From positions 1-42,114 of the forward strand of contig JAULBX010026918.1 in NCBI GenBank assembly GCA_032358255.1: DNA of 42,114 bases, written 5' to 3'. The DNA comes from Heterotrichella gracilis (taxonomy: Eukaryota; Sar; Xanthophyceae; Tribonematales; Xanthonemataceae). A program made the translations under genes and the position numbers. A model generated the notes under the pieces. That model made no database searches. It saw nothing but the letters and a program-made list of their open reading frames with translations, and was not told the origin of the DNA. Positions 1 to 11,924 of this stretch are shown here, one piece after another (the stretch's first letter is position 1; each line of letters starts with the position of its first letter).

Positions 1-2103
1 TGTCAGCCCCATATAAAAGGGTTGTCAGCACCACTGCACTAAAAACCCGGCATTTTGTGCGCAGACTAATGCGCCTGCTATGCCACAAAACACCTCTGAG
101 CGACGCAAAGGCGCCACCTGCACGGCTCAGCCAACAAGGTACTGCCAGATAAACCCAACCTGACATGAGTCGATGGGATCCCACACTACAGGGCCTTTAT
201 ATTGTATTGCCCAGGGTCTCCATGCAATTGCATGAAATGCGCTGCATCAACCGCTCATACCTGCAGCACTTCATTTTTCTTCTTTTTTAGCGCGCCCTGA
301 GGCAGAACGGCTGTGGGATAGTCCTGCACAACGTCAAATCGCCTGGTGGTGGATATTGAGCCCGGGCGTTCTAACTGGGATGTGTCTTTGCCGTCCCCAC
401 GGGGCCTGCAAGGATAATGGACCTTTAAACACTGCAAAGATTCAGTCAGATCCAATAATATATTATTGGTTTCAATATATGATATTATGATGATTAACTG
501 TCAGTGACAGGTACCCAGCAGTTATATGGTCCTTCATTGGGATTACCCATGACTACCGATTTGACACAGATCACATGTAAACACAAATCAGTCTGCTTTC
601 CTACTTTGCGGCATGACCCTTACTACTGTACAGCTCAGCTCCACATTCTAACGGGCATGGTCAGGAGGCAACATTGGCACCTTTTGGGACCCTCAGCTGT
701 GCTTAGTTGGGGCTCAGGTTTGCGCTTGTGCTGCTGTGCTGCAAGGGGCGCATGCGTCTCGTGTTCATCCTGGGACATTTGCGGCAATGCCTGGCGGCCC
801 ATTGGGCCACTGTCATCTGCAAGTATGGAAGCTGCAGTCATGCTGCAGCGGCCTTGGGAAAGCAAGTTGCTTCCCAGATTGCAGTGGGGCGTCCCACGCA
901 ACATCCAGCGCAAATCCTAAACCCTAAAGCCTAAACTCTGCATCTAGCGCAACATGCAGGAGCCTGATGCCTGTCCACCGAGGCCGGACTAAACTTACTG
1001 CCGCAACACAAAGTGGAACCCCTATATTTATGAACAGGCATCAAATGCAATACTCCGAGGGATGTACACATGACAGGAATCACACACGACCTGTCCACAC
1101 ATGACACAAACCACTAAGGCTTGCCTGTACCAGCCCCAGGTGTTGGGTTATTCCTCATCCTGCACTGCGCCTTAAAGGTGTCTGCCGCTGGCGCCCAGGG
1201 AAGTTGATCAACCCGTATGGCTTCGGTTGTGTGGCGGGCTGGCAGCATGCCTGCTTGCACCGCCCAATGCACCCTCACACAGCCTCGGCAGCAAAAGAAC
1301 TGCCCGCAGCAGTTTTCTCCGCGTGCTGAAGACCGGCACGCGGTCCGGCACTCAATATATCTCCCCTTGGAACGCCCATAGTACGCGAGTTTGGATCTCA
1401 CACAGCGCACTGCATGGGAAGGACTGGCCAGCTTGCAAGATTGCTGGCGTGCCGTTGCAGATCCTAGTCGACACAAACAACGGGGGCATGTTCAGCTTGA
1501 GCAAACCACCAATAAACATCTGCGGATTGTGTTTTTACTGTAGGCCAAGGGAGGCGAGGCACTTTGAACCCTAGTAGGAAATTTTGACAATTTAGGGTTA
1601 CTCTAAATCCCTGAAACCTTGCCCTAAACTCTAAACTCTAAATAGGGAGCAGGGGGGTGCACTTGGTCTCAAGATAGTACAGGGCCACTGTGGCATTGCT
1701 CCAAAAAACAATTGCAGTTGAATATGCCAAGTGACTGCTACCACACTGCTAGTAGCGTAATGCGCAATCATTGCATTATGCGGAATGCGACAACAACAGC
1801 CTGAGGCACAATGTGTCATGCAATGCTAACAGCAGTGTGGTAGCAGTCACAACAGTATTCACCAGTCTGGAATCCTGCACCAGAGGACTCTTGGTACCCT
1901 GCAGGAGATTCAGCACGGATATGCGCACCTCTTTCAAAGTTTGCACTGCGCATTGTGAGTGACTCCATCCCCATTTCATGTATGCTCACAAGTTGTGGGA
2001 ATGCAAACTCAGGCTGGCCACCTTCTTGTTTTTCCTCGAGGTGCTCCTCGCACCCAGTGTTGCCAGCTTGGGCAGAGGAAGCAGTTGGGAGTTGGGTTGA
2101 GGA
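1..2103. other. No supported gene in left flank
   Basis: I see no exon with convincing family motifs or phased splice sites here. Open frames on both strands are short and overlap one another, as expected in GC-balanced noncoding DNA. A TATA-like string (TATAAAAGGG) lies at about 11-20, and short telomere-like CCTAAACCC pieces lie near 918-935 and 1595-1640. The minus-strand stretch around 1114-1476 and a segment near 690-870 could hold exons of the adjacent PHD-finger locus, but neither can be joined to it with confidence. Confidence 0.5.
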
Positions 2104-2267
2104 GCAACTGGGGCATACCCAGTCTCCACATGGGATACTGTGCAGCTGTGGTTCCAGGCAAAAGGTGTGAAACCCCTTATCACACACATCACACAAGGCA
2201 GGCATTCCTCTGGCTGCTGCTCGTTGCAGAGCTCACAGCGGAGTTCAGATTCTGCAACCCTGCTCAT
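2104..2267 (-). pseudogene. PHD zinc finger exon with internal frameshift
   Basis: On the minus strand one frame reads a CxxC pair (CELC, about 2226-2237). A second frame, shifted by one base, reads the rest of a PHD finger: CDVC, then H-x2-C (HTFC), then GDW-V-CPSC, ending at 2104. Together these give the full C4HC3 zinc-ligand order with the conserved tryptophan two residues before the final CxxC. The frame changes near 2205-2207, where one base appears to be missing inside GAGGAATG. PHD fingers bind histone H3 tails in chromatin regulators, and the spacing resembles the KDM5/plant type. I infer either a decaying gene or an assembly error. No JmjC or other domain is recognisable nearby, so the parent protein is unknown. 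Confidence 0.6.
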
Positions 2268-3321
2268 TTTTTTGCAGTTTTGCCCTTGACAAGTGCAATG
2301 TGGCTTCCGAAGGCTTAGGCTCGCTGCTAAGCATGGCTAGTGCAAGCTAAGTTTCCCTCGTGTTGCCGCAGGCTGCTGCAATAATTGAGGATAGAGTGCT
2401 GCAGTGCACTCGGACTGTCTACCCAGCTGAGCACCCGGGGTGCTGAGTCACAGTGTGTCACACAAGAGGAACGGCATGAAGGGGTTACGGAATGAAGTAC
2501 CTATCGGCCTGGAGTTCTGGGTTAAGGCTCGTTGTATATGCAATGACGTCCGTTGGTGCACCACCCAGGTATACAACTTGTGATAAGCTAAAGCTTCACC
2601 GTGACGGCTGCCAGCCACTGCAAGGGAGCATTGTTATTACCAGGTGAAACTTGGGGGCTGTGGGCTGACTGCACTCTGAGCTCACCAATGATTGATCTGT
2701 CCTCATGCATTGCCCGACAGTCACGGGCTCCCATTGCAGACATTCTCAACGGGCATGTGCGCTGTATGCAACTGCAGCAGGTCCTGACTTCAAGTTGGTG
2801 TTCATCGACAAGGAGAAAACGAACGAGCTGCCTACGCGTCTCCCATAGTCAACTTCTCATAGCGGTATCATACTGCATAATGCGAGTGCTACGAGACAAA
2901 ATTGCCAGCTGCTGTGACTATCATAGTGGCATGATAAGGGTATGCATTCTCATTAAATTACACGAGACGCCTATGAGAGAACCCCGTTTTCGTAGTGATT
3001 GCCAACCATTTACTGCTTAAAGAGATCAAATATGACACGCACACAGTGGACAACACATGGCATGCCAATGGCATTCAGTTCAATGCACTTCATCCAATGT
3101 GGCAACAAATACATCACAAAAAACATCAAAAAAGCTTCAAACATTTAGCTGCAAACCATCCTAGCCGAGTGCTTTAGCGTTCATTAAATAACGTGCCCAT
3201 GCTCCACACCTCAGACGGACTAAAATACATGGGCACGGTAGCACCTCAGGTGATCATCAACCCGTTTGCCCACCCCCTCCTTCCTTGGCTGACCAATGCT
3301 GCTTGGAATATGCTGCAGCAA
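2268..3321. other. No supported gene
   Basis: This interval lies between the PHD-finger fragment and the 3' end of the first membrane-anchored paralog. It should contain the paralog's 3' UTR, since that gene's stop is at 3479 on the minus strand. No exon, RNA gene or repeat of note is visible. Confidence 0.5.
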
Positions 3322-3414
3322 CCTCACGCGATGCCCTGCACTGGGCCACCGCTGCGAATGGGGACACCTCAGGTCGCCAGCGCCAGCACCAGCGCCAGCA
3401 CCAGCGCCAGCGCC
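3322..3414 (-). repeat. Copy of last-exon segment plus GCCAGC minisatellite, downstream of the stop
   Basis: About 55 bases here repeat the interior of the final exon of the 605-aa paralog (compare 3535-3600), placed downstream of its stop codon. The copy runs into an array of alternating GCCAGC/ACCAGC hexamers (3376-3414), which seems to have expanded from the GCCAGCGCC at the equivalent point of the exon. It is one of the exon-segment copies typical of this window. Confidence 0.7.
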
Positions 3415-3478
3415 ATCACATCTACTGGATGCAACCACACTAAGATGTCCAATGGTCATCAGAGATTACCACCCTGCT

Positions 3479-6400
3479 TCACACCCGCTCATTGGCGGCT
3501 GGTACAAACTCCTTGGCATGTGCGGCAGCCGCCTTGAGGGACTCCCTGCACTTTGCCACCGCTGCAAATGGTGACACCTCAGGCAGGCAAGCCAGCGCCC
3601 TACGGGTGGTATCCACCACATCCACAGGGTCCACCACAATGTCGCATGGGAGCAGGGCAATGGCCTTGTGCAGCGCGGCGCACTCGGGGCCATAGTCCCA
3701 CATGTCATCCTGGTGGGACTGCACACAGGAGGGTGGACCATCAGAATCATGGCCCATAATGTAGGGTAGATGGACCATGATTCATGGACACACTCCATGG
3801 TAGATGGACCATGGTTTTATGGCAGATGCACACAATCCAGTCAAGCTGCTCTGTAACTGGCACACAATTGTAAGGGCGATGCCAACCTAACCGTGATGGA
3901 ATGCATGCGACAGGACTAACCAACCAATGGTATGCATACGCACCGTTCCCTTTGCGTAGACTTGCAGCAGTATCATCTTCGCATCCCCGCCCAGCACCAG
4001 TGGGAAAAGAGTGGTTTTGCCAGTCAGCGCCTTCTCTATGGCAGCCACTGAGTCGATGCACACACCTGCAGGGGTCCAAGAGATGGTGTCAAGTAGGGTA
4101 CAGGGTTTAGGCCCTAAACCCTGTAATCTGTAGGGTTAGGGTTCATGCATGCATCCGGCCAAAGGTCAGCAGGATATCACGAGGGACCTTTAACATGCAA
4201 GTGTAAAAAGCGGCAGCGTAGCTTTAGTTTGTGCTTTTTTAATTTTGGCATTTCAGGCTGGAGAGGCTAGCCACCCCAATGGTGCACCAGATTTCCAACA
4301 CCACCATTGCAAAATACATTAATACCAATAGAAAATGATTATTGTATTTATTTCCAACAAGAAATGGCGCCCTACCTAGGAAGCCGTAGCCCCCTATCAT
4401 GAGGTTTGAGGCGGTAGCAGCAACATTTGTGATGCAGCCAGCGGCACCCAGCAGGCGCAGCACCCTCCGCTTGCCCTCATCAGTGCTCAGCACCTCATCG
4501 CTATGCCAGTTCTGCATCAGGGAAGCACAAAAAAAATGAAATACTTGAAAGGACATTTATCATCACAATTACGGATACGATCGTTCATACATCAACGTTT
4601 TCCAATTGCACTTACAGACACAATCCAACACCATAAAAGATACAATTACATGATGCATTACGACAATGATGACCGATTACCCAACCCATTTAAGACCAAG
4701 ATATTCTACACCGCACTGGTCCATCACATGCCCCTTTCCCCATGCCAGCACAGCATCGCACCACGAAGGGAGCCCCCGTGGCCCATGTGCGGTTCAGGAA
4801 GGCATATGAACCCCATCCTGTGAACCCGCTGATACTCAGGCACCGGTGGCACCCCCAGCTGGCAATTGCGACCCCTCCCCATACACCAAAAGAAGAATGC
4901 AAGCCAGACTAAACCCTGCCCACTGCCCATCCAACACAAACACCCCGTCTCGTTTCAATGTTCGTGCCGCCGCCACAACCCACCACGAAGGGAGCCCCCG
5001 TCGCCCATGTGCGGTTCAGGAAGGCATATGATCCCCAGCCTGTGAAGCCGCTGATGCTCAGGCACCACTCAAGGTGGCAATCCAAGAGGGGACCGTCAAC
5101 CTGCAGGAAAAGAAGTTTGGATCAAGCAATGCCAAAAGCCATTCCTCAATGAAGAAGTCCTGAAGGATGGCTGTTGCCTTCTCTAACCCCAGAACCACAA
5201 TCCTTGGACCTTTCAGGTGCAGCTGGACCCAATCCCTAAACCCGAAACTCTTCACCTCCCCGCACCTGTAGCTGCACACTCGCATGCGCCATAAGTGTGG
5301 TTGCTTTCTCAATGTTGTTGGCTGAGGCAGTAGCTATCATGCCTGTATTGAGAGGGTATACCAGGGGGATCTGAACCCAATTGTCCTCATCACTGCACGG
5401 GAAAACAGGAGAATGGTTAGCTAGGAGGAAGTGTACCCGCAGGCTGTGCCGAGGGCAGACGATAGCAGTCGCTCATGAGTGCAAATTGTTATTGCCATCT
5501 CACTGTTGTTGACTAACGCGGTGGTTATCATGCCTATATTGAGATGGTATGCCAGCGGAACCTGCGCCCACTTCCCTTCATCCCTTCTTGCGATCCATTA
5601 AAGGATCTAGAATTTAGGACTTAGGATCTAGGATCAGGGATCTGGGATCTAATCTAGGATGTAAAAATGAAAATCTTTTACATCATAGGATTTATCGAGG
5701 ATTAATATGGAAAAATATTAATCTTTAGTTAGCGGGGCCCCGCCCGCAACGCACCCCTCTCCAGATCCGTCCTCGACGCACAGCCCCGCACCAAAGCTGG
5801 TGAGGTTGCTGCCCAACCTCACCCGCACCCTGTGCCCAGCCTGCGCCAGCGCCTCAATCAGCCCCTCCATGGTGGTGTGCTCCTCGGTATCATCTTCATT
5901 GAGTTTCACCCGGAAGATGTCCAGGCGCCTGCCCTGCAGGAAGTTGTCTGCAGGGAAATGGCAGCAGCAATGGACGTCAAAAACATCATTTGAAGGAATA
6001 GATCAACGGATCAATTAACAGTTATGCTGTATGGAGACATTTGACAACAGCAATAGGGAACATCCTGGTACAGTCAACCATGAGCGCCTGGAACCAATCA
6101 AACAACGTTAAAACTTTATAAATTGTTTATTTTCAAGTCTAAAGCTTTACAAATAAACTCTTTTTTTGCTTTTATAAAAGTACAATCATCCCAACGACAT
6201 ATCTTATTTACATGCGTTCCAGCAGTACAGCCAGATGAGCACTCTACAATCGACATGATGACTTCCAAATCTCCATACCAACCAGATCCTTGTATTCTGC
6301 ACCTCTGCTGTGAATGACAAATCCCCTTTTACAGCTCAGCCCAGCGTCGCACCTGGCAGGCAGTTTGCAATAGGGCGGTCAAGGGTTTGGGTTTTAGGGT

Positions 6401-8598
6401 TTAGGGTTCAGCGCACCTGGCAGGCAGTTTGCAGTGAGGCGGTTGAGCAGCACCGCTGTCAGGCTGGATACAGCTGCCTTGCGTGCAGAAAAGTGGTTGC
6501 GCAGCCCCCCGTTGCCGCTGTGCAGGTCTGGGAAGAAGGGTGACACAGGCTGTGGGGGAGGGCCCTACGTGCAGGCAGCGACAGAGGGAGGGAATCAGTC
6601 GGAATGGAACAATGGGGATTAAAAGCAGAGAAGAAGGGCCCTGCATGCAGTCAGCAACAGGGGAAGGTAATGACTAGGGGATGAAACAACGGGGATTAAA
6701 ACAGAGGAGGAGGCGCTGCATGCAGGCAGCAAGAAGGGAGATACATCAGCAGGATGTAAAACAGGTATGGGACAAATGGTGAAACAAGGTGGGGCTATGG
6801 GCCCTGCATGCTGCAGCGACAGAAAATTACAACAAGACGGACCCCTAAGGACGAATGACGCAAAGCCCTAAACCCTATGACTGCTCACCAATTGTTTCTC
6901 TTGCGATTCAGCGTGCATCCCCCACACCCACCTTATTGATGTCCCGGGCCAGCACAAACCCTAAGGCTGCTTGTAGGCAAACCCCAAACCCTAGACAAGC
7001 TCACCTTTTGTTTCTCCTGTGACTCAGCATGCATCTCCCCCACAACCATATCCATGTCCCGGGCCAACACGAAGGGGTTGGGCAACACCGCAGCCAGGTC
7101 ACCCGCACCGGGATCCTGACCGTTCAGCAGTATATCCAGCGGGGTCAAGGCGGGTTTTGCTCCTGAGGCAGCTGCGCCAACTGGGTCGGCTGTCGCTTTC
7201 GATGCTTTTGTTGCCTTGGAGACATCCTCGCTCACCCGCTGCGCTGTGGCCACTGCCGCGGCTAGGTCCAGTGTCGACATGAGGTGGGACATTACGAAAG
7301 CACCGAAGGGGGTAGCATGGGGCTTCTGGGATTTGCCTGCGGCACCCATGCTTTCTTAGGATTCAGGGGTTTAGGGTTTAGGCATAGCTACATGCGTGCC
7401 CCAAGATGGGATATGGTGCCAGCCCTGTTTGAACCACTGTCTCTAACGCCCCTTGTCAATGGGCCTGACACTGCTGGGTCCCAAACCCTAATCCGTCAAC
7501 CCTAAACTGAAAACCCTAAACCCTGATTGTGCGACTGACCCTGCTGGGTCTGCAGTTGATATGAGGTGGTCCCAAACCTGTCTAGCAGGCACGCAGTGAT
7601 TAAGAATCGAACCTGACTAACACCATACACCCAGCAACTCCACGACTCCCCCGCACCTGATGAGCGCCAGAAGTTTGGCAGGAACATGACCAGGGGCAGC
7701 ACCTGGCGCAGCCCAAAGTGCTCCAAGGCAGTCACTGCGGCCTCCTGGAAGTCCACACTCCCCGAGGGCACCAGCGAGCTGAAGTAGTCCCCCAGGGACA
7801 TCAGCTTGAGGCTCTTGAGCTCAGGCATCTGGCACACCCGTGGGTCTAGCTCCAGCCATTGCAGCAGCTCACCTGAACAGTCAGGGCAACCGTTTGGCCC
7901 CATGCTGTTTTAGGGTTTAGGGTTTAGCTTTTTGGGGTACTTCAGGTCCTGGCACACCCGGGGGTCTAGCTCCAGCCATTGCAGCAGCTTACCTGAACAG
8001 GATGGGCAACCATTTGGTACCAGGCTGTATAAAGGTTTAGGGTTTTAGGTTATCTAGAGTCCTGGCACGGGCCATATGGCAGCAGCTCACCTGACCAAGA
8101 GCGGAGAGAGGCATGAGCACGCCTGTCACTTTCCTCACCCACTGGTGCCTTGCAAGGAGGCTAAGCTACTTTGAATACATGGAAAAGCCGTTTAGGGGAG
8201 GAGTTTCCCCCAGAGCAACCCCTGAGAGCAACCTCTATCTCGTGAGGCTAGTGAGAGGACGTACATGAGGAACTAGTGCGTAACCTCCTTTGGGATGGTG
8301 TGTTACTTCTCAACGTCGTGGGCACAGAGTTTTGAGCTCCAGTGCGTTTCCTCTAGTCTGGTTGCACCTTGTTTGGGCAATGGTACACTGCTTTTCGCTT
8401 TTTGGGCGCACCTTTTTTGAACTTTCCACTGCTGGCTGCATCAGGGTTGCGCAGGACCGTGACCTTGCGCTGGATAGCACGCTGCACTTGCCACCTCCAC
8501 CAAAGGTAGATGGTCGGGATGGCTAGGAGTAAGGCTGTTCCTAGCAGCTGAGGCAGGTACGTGAGGACCCACGTCAACACATGCTGTATGTGCGCCAT
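3479..8598 (-). CDS. Unrecognised membrane-anchored protein, paralog 2 (605 aa, 10 exons)
   Basis: Exons on the minus strand, 5' to 3': 8598-8412, 7872-7657, 7336-7005, 6564-6417, 5947-5755, 5392-5266, 5100-4984, 4511-4376, 4065-3944, 3718-3479. Every junction is GT-AG and in phase, giving 605 aa. The start ATG is followed by a short N terminus and a hydrophobic segment (about residues 8-34) ending in WWRW, so it is probably a signal anchor with a soluble C-terminal bulk. Exon 2 encodes a conserved LLQWLELDP...CQMPEL block. Exon 5 has an acidic EEDTEEHTT block followed by a basic RVRVRLG segment. Exon 9 includes the string ALTGKTTLFPLVLGG, which is not a proper Walker A. I do not recognise the family. 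The paralog at 11925-17240 has identical lengths for exons 2-9, which argues strongly that the model is right and the frame is under selection. Many introns contain copies of the neighbouring exon edges. Confidence 0.85.
4759..4849 (-). repeat. Intronic copy of exon 7
   Basis: This stretch repeats much of exon 7 of the 605-aa paralog (original about 4984-5076) in the intron downstream of it. The coding content (SGFTGWGS-like, then NRTW) is still readable, but the copy lacks the 5' part of the exon and is interrupted. It is a relic exon copy and probably not spliced. Confidence 0.7.
5493..5583 (-). repeat. Intronic copy of the 5' half of exon 6
   Basis: This region repeats the 5' half of exon 6 of the 605-aa paralog (original 5325-5392), upstream of the real acceptor. 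The translated copy resembles YPLNxGMIxTA but has diverged at many positions. Confidence 0.7.
6342..6378 (-). repeat. Intronic copy of the exon 4 donor edge
   Basis: The last roughly 35 bases of exon 4 and its donor (original near 6411-6447) reappear about 70 bases downstream in the intron. TTTAGGG-like heptamers lie between the two copies (6390-6409). Confidence 0.7.
6390..6409 (+). repeat. Interstitial telomere-like TTTAGGG repeat
   Basis: Two and a half tandem copies of the plant/green-algal telomere heptamer lie in intron 4 of the 605-aa paralog, immediately beside a duplicated splice donor. Similar tracts recur in introns across the window. Confidence 0.8.
7908..7927 (+). repeat. Interstitial telomere-like TTTAGGG repeat
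   Basis: This short TTTAGGG array lies in intron 1 of the 605-aa paralog, between exon 2 and the intronic copy of exon 2's 5' edge. Confidence 0.8.
7947..8023 (-). repeat. Intronic copy of the exon 2 acceptor and 5' edge
   Basis: About 75 bases repeat the acceptor region and first codons of exon 2 (original about 7830-7900), roughly 120 bases upstream in transcript order. The copy keeps a CTGTTCAG-type acceptor, so it is a potential alternative acceptor. A third, more degenerate piece lies near 8060-8100. Confidence 0.75.
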
Positions 8599-9561
8599 GT
8601 TTCAAGCTGCTGCGCGACAGTACGACGCTCAAAAGACTTCACCAGCCGATATACAACCTCCAAACCCAGTACGAGCCGTCAATGTCGCTGGTTGAGTGTT
8701 CCGGCCCTGCAGTGAACTTCTGCATGCAATGTGCAACTCATGCATGCATGCATTCAGTTAACACCACGCCTAATAGCGTGGCCACTGCTGCAACGAGTGT
8801 GTGGCATGTCCAGACAGACACAAGAGTGGTTGCCGACATTAGTCTGCTCCAGCCTTCTATATATCGCTGCCGGAGCAAGATATGAGTCATTCTTGAGAAA
8901 CCTCACTGCCTGCTGGAAGATCGGGAGTCCAGGCTGGTATCTGCTGAAAGATGGGGAGTGACTCAACCCTTGGCCAATGGCTCATCAGCCTCACTACCGT
9001 ATGTCTGAGGCAGCCTGCCTCGAAATGCTGAGTCTAAGGCCATGACTGCAAGGGCAATTACAGCTTATTTTGTTTACACCCAACAAAATACCCAGCCGAC
9101 ACATCTGCATGGCTGCCGGAAGCAGTTATGCTGGTCAAGCAGTGGCCACTGTCAAAGTTAGGTAAAGCAGTTTAAAACACCACCACCTACTATACCGTAG
9201 ACAAAAGCTTGCACAGCCGCAGTGCCCAGCAACATACAAAGGGGCTATCATAACACTGATAACCTGCTTTTTGTGAATAGCTACAAAACGAGACACTATT
9301 GGCAAGCGCTCAAACAGCATAGCGCCGAAAGACTTCAGCGTACTGATCCACTGCCTGGTTCCCTTGGAATGAACTGAACTGCAGGATTTTGTAAATAGAC
9401 CAGGATTAACCAGCAGCAGAAAATGGAGACAAATGCATAATGAGTCGACAGGGAAGCACCGGCACTACAACACTGAGTAGCAAGGGAGAACCAGTCCAAA
9501 CCCCAATGTACAATGCCGCAAGGCTTCCCAGTCCCAACCTCATGTACAGCGCCCTAAGCCC
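8599..9561. other. Intergenic region
   Basis: No exon is visible. The part next to 8598 resembles the region upstream of the second paralog (17241-17400): both share a GTCAATGTxGC...GGCCCT block. Upstream control sequence was therefore probably duplicated with the gene. A minus-strand TGTAA, the usual green-algal polyadenylation signal, occurs at about 9057-9061 and could serve the gene that ends at 9562. Confidence 0.5.
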
Positions 9562-10906
9562 TTACCCCTCCTTCAGCACGACACGGAGCTGATCCACCTG
9601 CGTCAACAAGGCGCGGGCGCTCTGGGTCCCCCTGACGTTTGCAAGCGTGGTCACACCCCCGCCAGGTGCCAACACATACTCCACACACTCCACCTTGCGA
9701 CCCTTTGCGAACGGCTGCGCCTGCACCACGTCTGCAACCGACTGGTCCAGTTGCGCTGTGTCGTCTTCAATGTTGGCAGCAAGGAGGTTGATGGTGGCGT
9801 ACAGAAAGCCCACCTCTTCATTCATGTACTGCACGTCCACCTGCAAGTGAACCGTTGGTGCGAGTCTAAGCCCATGCTCAGTCATATAGCTGTGCACGGT
9901 AGACAGCCTATGTCAGCAGAATGGCAGCCGCTGTATTGCAAATCAGAGCAGATAAATGTTTTATTAGGCATTCATAAAAGCAAGTTAAAGCTCAGAATAC
10001 CTGGCCAGACACTTGGCAAAAGACCTACTGGTGGTTCTTGAGTACCCATTGGGGACAGTTGACAAGTTACGATCAACACTTGGTGCAAAACCTCACCCTT
10101 CTGAGGCGCTCGCCAGCTCTAAGAACCTTTGCTGTTGCTGCCGCTGCCTCCCATTCCTTCCTGTCTGTGTAGGTAAAATACCTTGCCAGTGTGACGTTTG
10201 CCAGGAGACCAAGTGTACCCAGAATTCGCAGTGCCACCTGGAAACACCACACCATGATTTTACCCTATTTTTACAAGATAATCACAGACGTCCAGCGATA
10301 CGCTGTTGTAGATCTGCCTCTAGCATAAGCTGTACAATAGCGCGCAGTAAATTGTACAGCCAAGCTTTCAAAGGCATGCGAGGGTTGGGGTTGTAATAGC
10401 CGAGTCACGCACTGTGGGGCTATTGGCAGCCGAGTCAGCAGAATGGCAGGCAAGGCATGAGGGACCAACAGCTGGCTAAAGCTTAGCATACCTGGACAGG
10501 TGGGGAAACGCCTGGAAAGCCCACTACCTGAAGCTTTATCGTCACCAACAAGGTGATGAGCATGCCTTGGAGGTGGATAGGATCTATTAAAAAGGTTTCT
10601 CCACGGCTGTCAAGACAGGCGCCCTCGCCACAGAGCTCCTTGGCAAAGCCTGTTGTAAAGTCAGTGTCAGGTTGAGAACGCACAATAAGTGAAACAAGGT
10701 CTCACTTTGGACTACCAGGCTGTCACCGATGGTATTAGCAAAAGCAACGGCAGACTCACCTCTGCCACCTGCTCTGGCTTCCTGCGCACAGGCTCGGTCC
10801 CAGAGGCCTTGACGACGACGGAAGACCGCCCACGCGGCAGCACAGTGAGCCGAGGTCGCAGCCACACTGAACTGGGCAGGACCCGGCCGAGTGTTTGCCC
10901 CTGCAT
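9562..10906 (-). CDS. Putative plastid-targeted protein of unknown function (about 225 aa, 4 exons)
   Basis: Exons, 5' to 3': 10906-10760, about 10638-10528, 10237-10097, 9840-9562. Exon 1 encodes a 49-aa leader rich in R, S, V and L with few acidic residues (RPRLTVLPRGRSSVVVKASG), typical of a chloroplast transit peptide ending near VKAS. Exons 2-3 carry a hydrophobic stretch (HLQGMLITLLVTIKLQ, then a LGTLGLLANVTLARYF-like run), suggesting membrane association. The rest looks soluble, with a helical C terminus. All junctions are clean except the exon 2 acceptor. A better acceptor at about 10650 breaks the frame, whereas a weaker AAG acceptor at 10639 keeps it, so that boundary is uncertain. 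I do not recognise the family. The gene lies between the two large paralogs, on the same strand. Confidence 0.7.
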
Positions 10907-11924
10907 GGCCAAGCCTTCGCACGACACCAGAGTGCAAGGTTTGTGAAAGTGTATATCTAGGTGGAGCGTAAAAATAGGCGTGTTTGATAGTAGTCAGTGG
11001 GTTCACTTGAACTCCGGTCTCCAGTCGGCGCAGTTTATCTTATTATGCTTTTATGCATGCAAGTGCAGTCAGTGCATGCATGCACTCGGTTTACACCACG
11101 CCCAACCTTGGCCGCGCACTACGGTGCGCCCAGAGTGCTGCTGAGAGCCTAGGATATGAAATGGGGCAGTAGTCTTTCACGCAAAGGCGAGGCAGTTCTA
11201 ATGGCTCTAGCAGAGCGAGGGATAGCTCTACTGACTCAGGTTACCCTTCAGCAGGGTCTACTGCAGCTGTCTCTGTGGACAAAAAAAAAAAAGGTTAAGC
11301 CCTGTAGGGCGTAGACGCGAGACGCGTAAGTTTGGGGACGAACCCGAGGAGGCATCAGCCGCGAAACTGTGCACCCTTTTTTCTGTGGACAAGCAAGGCA
11401 TTCATTTCACTGATTGCAGTGCACTATTTACCAGTAGTTAACTGAGCAATCAATGTGTATAGACACTGTCAGGAAAGACCTACATTTTGCACCTAAAGCG
11501 CAAAGATGACTGCTAATCTGGTTGCATTGCAAACATGATGATACATGCATCGGCAAGTGAAATAATTGAGGTAGTACCTCGCTGCGCCAGATACGCGATC
11601 AAGCGAGGAAAAAAAAGGTAGTTATGCAACATCAGTAAGATGCAACCTGCTTAATTTGCAGCTAAGCACGGTCTTTCCATGGAGTGGAGTTTCTATAAGC
11701 ATTTTAATTATACCAAATGCATCTCGGTCGATCTGCCATCTGGCGCTCATCGCTGCCTGCTTGGGCCAAGCTCACACAGTCGCCATAGTTCAGCAACCCT
11801 TCAACCTTTTACTCTCCTCAATCTGAGAAACTTTAGAAAATTGGCAGAGTATTTTAAGCCCACCAAAAATGTTTCCTGACCCCAATCCCGTTGACTTCCC
11901 GACCATGCCCCGGACAGCGCCCTG
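10907..11924. other. Intergenic region containing a SINE-like insertion
   Basis: No protein gene is supported. The region holds the retroelement at 11272-11392, the promoter side of the plastid-type gene and the 3' flank of the 602-aa paralog. Confidence 0.5.
11272..11392 (-). mobile_element. SINE-like retroposon with 11-bp target-site duplication
   Basis: A roughly 90-bp unit is bounded by direct repeats TCTGTGGACAA at 11272-11282 and 11382-11392. Read on the minus strand it starts after six A residues, contains GGGTTCGTCCCC (a good match to a pol III B box) and ends in a run of twelve T residues. A T-rich tail and an internal B box are features of some plant and algal tRNA-derived SINEs. 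No clear A box is visible, and no second copy was found in the window. The exact target duplication implies one recent insertion. Confidence 0.65.

Noticed and set aside
635..913. Possible exon (minus strand) for a disordered segment containing QHKRKPEPQL
   Set aside because: It has a plausible composition and a possible GT donor, but no partner exon in phase and no family motif.
1114..1476. Cys-rich minus-strand frame that could be a second zinc finger of the PHD protein
   Set aside because: Cysteine spacing does not fit a PHD, RING or zinc-knuckle pattern, and no splice path joins it to 2104-2267.
7560..7640. tRNA-like B box (GGTTCGATTCT) on the minus strand
   Set aside because: No A box, no acceptor-stem pairing and no T-run at the expected place; it lies in an intron edge of the 605-aa gene.
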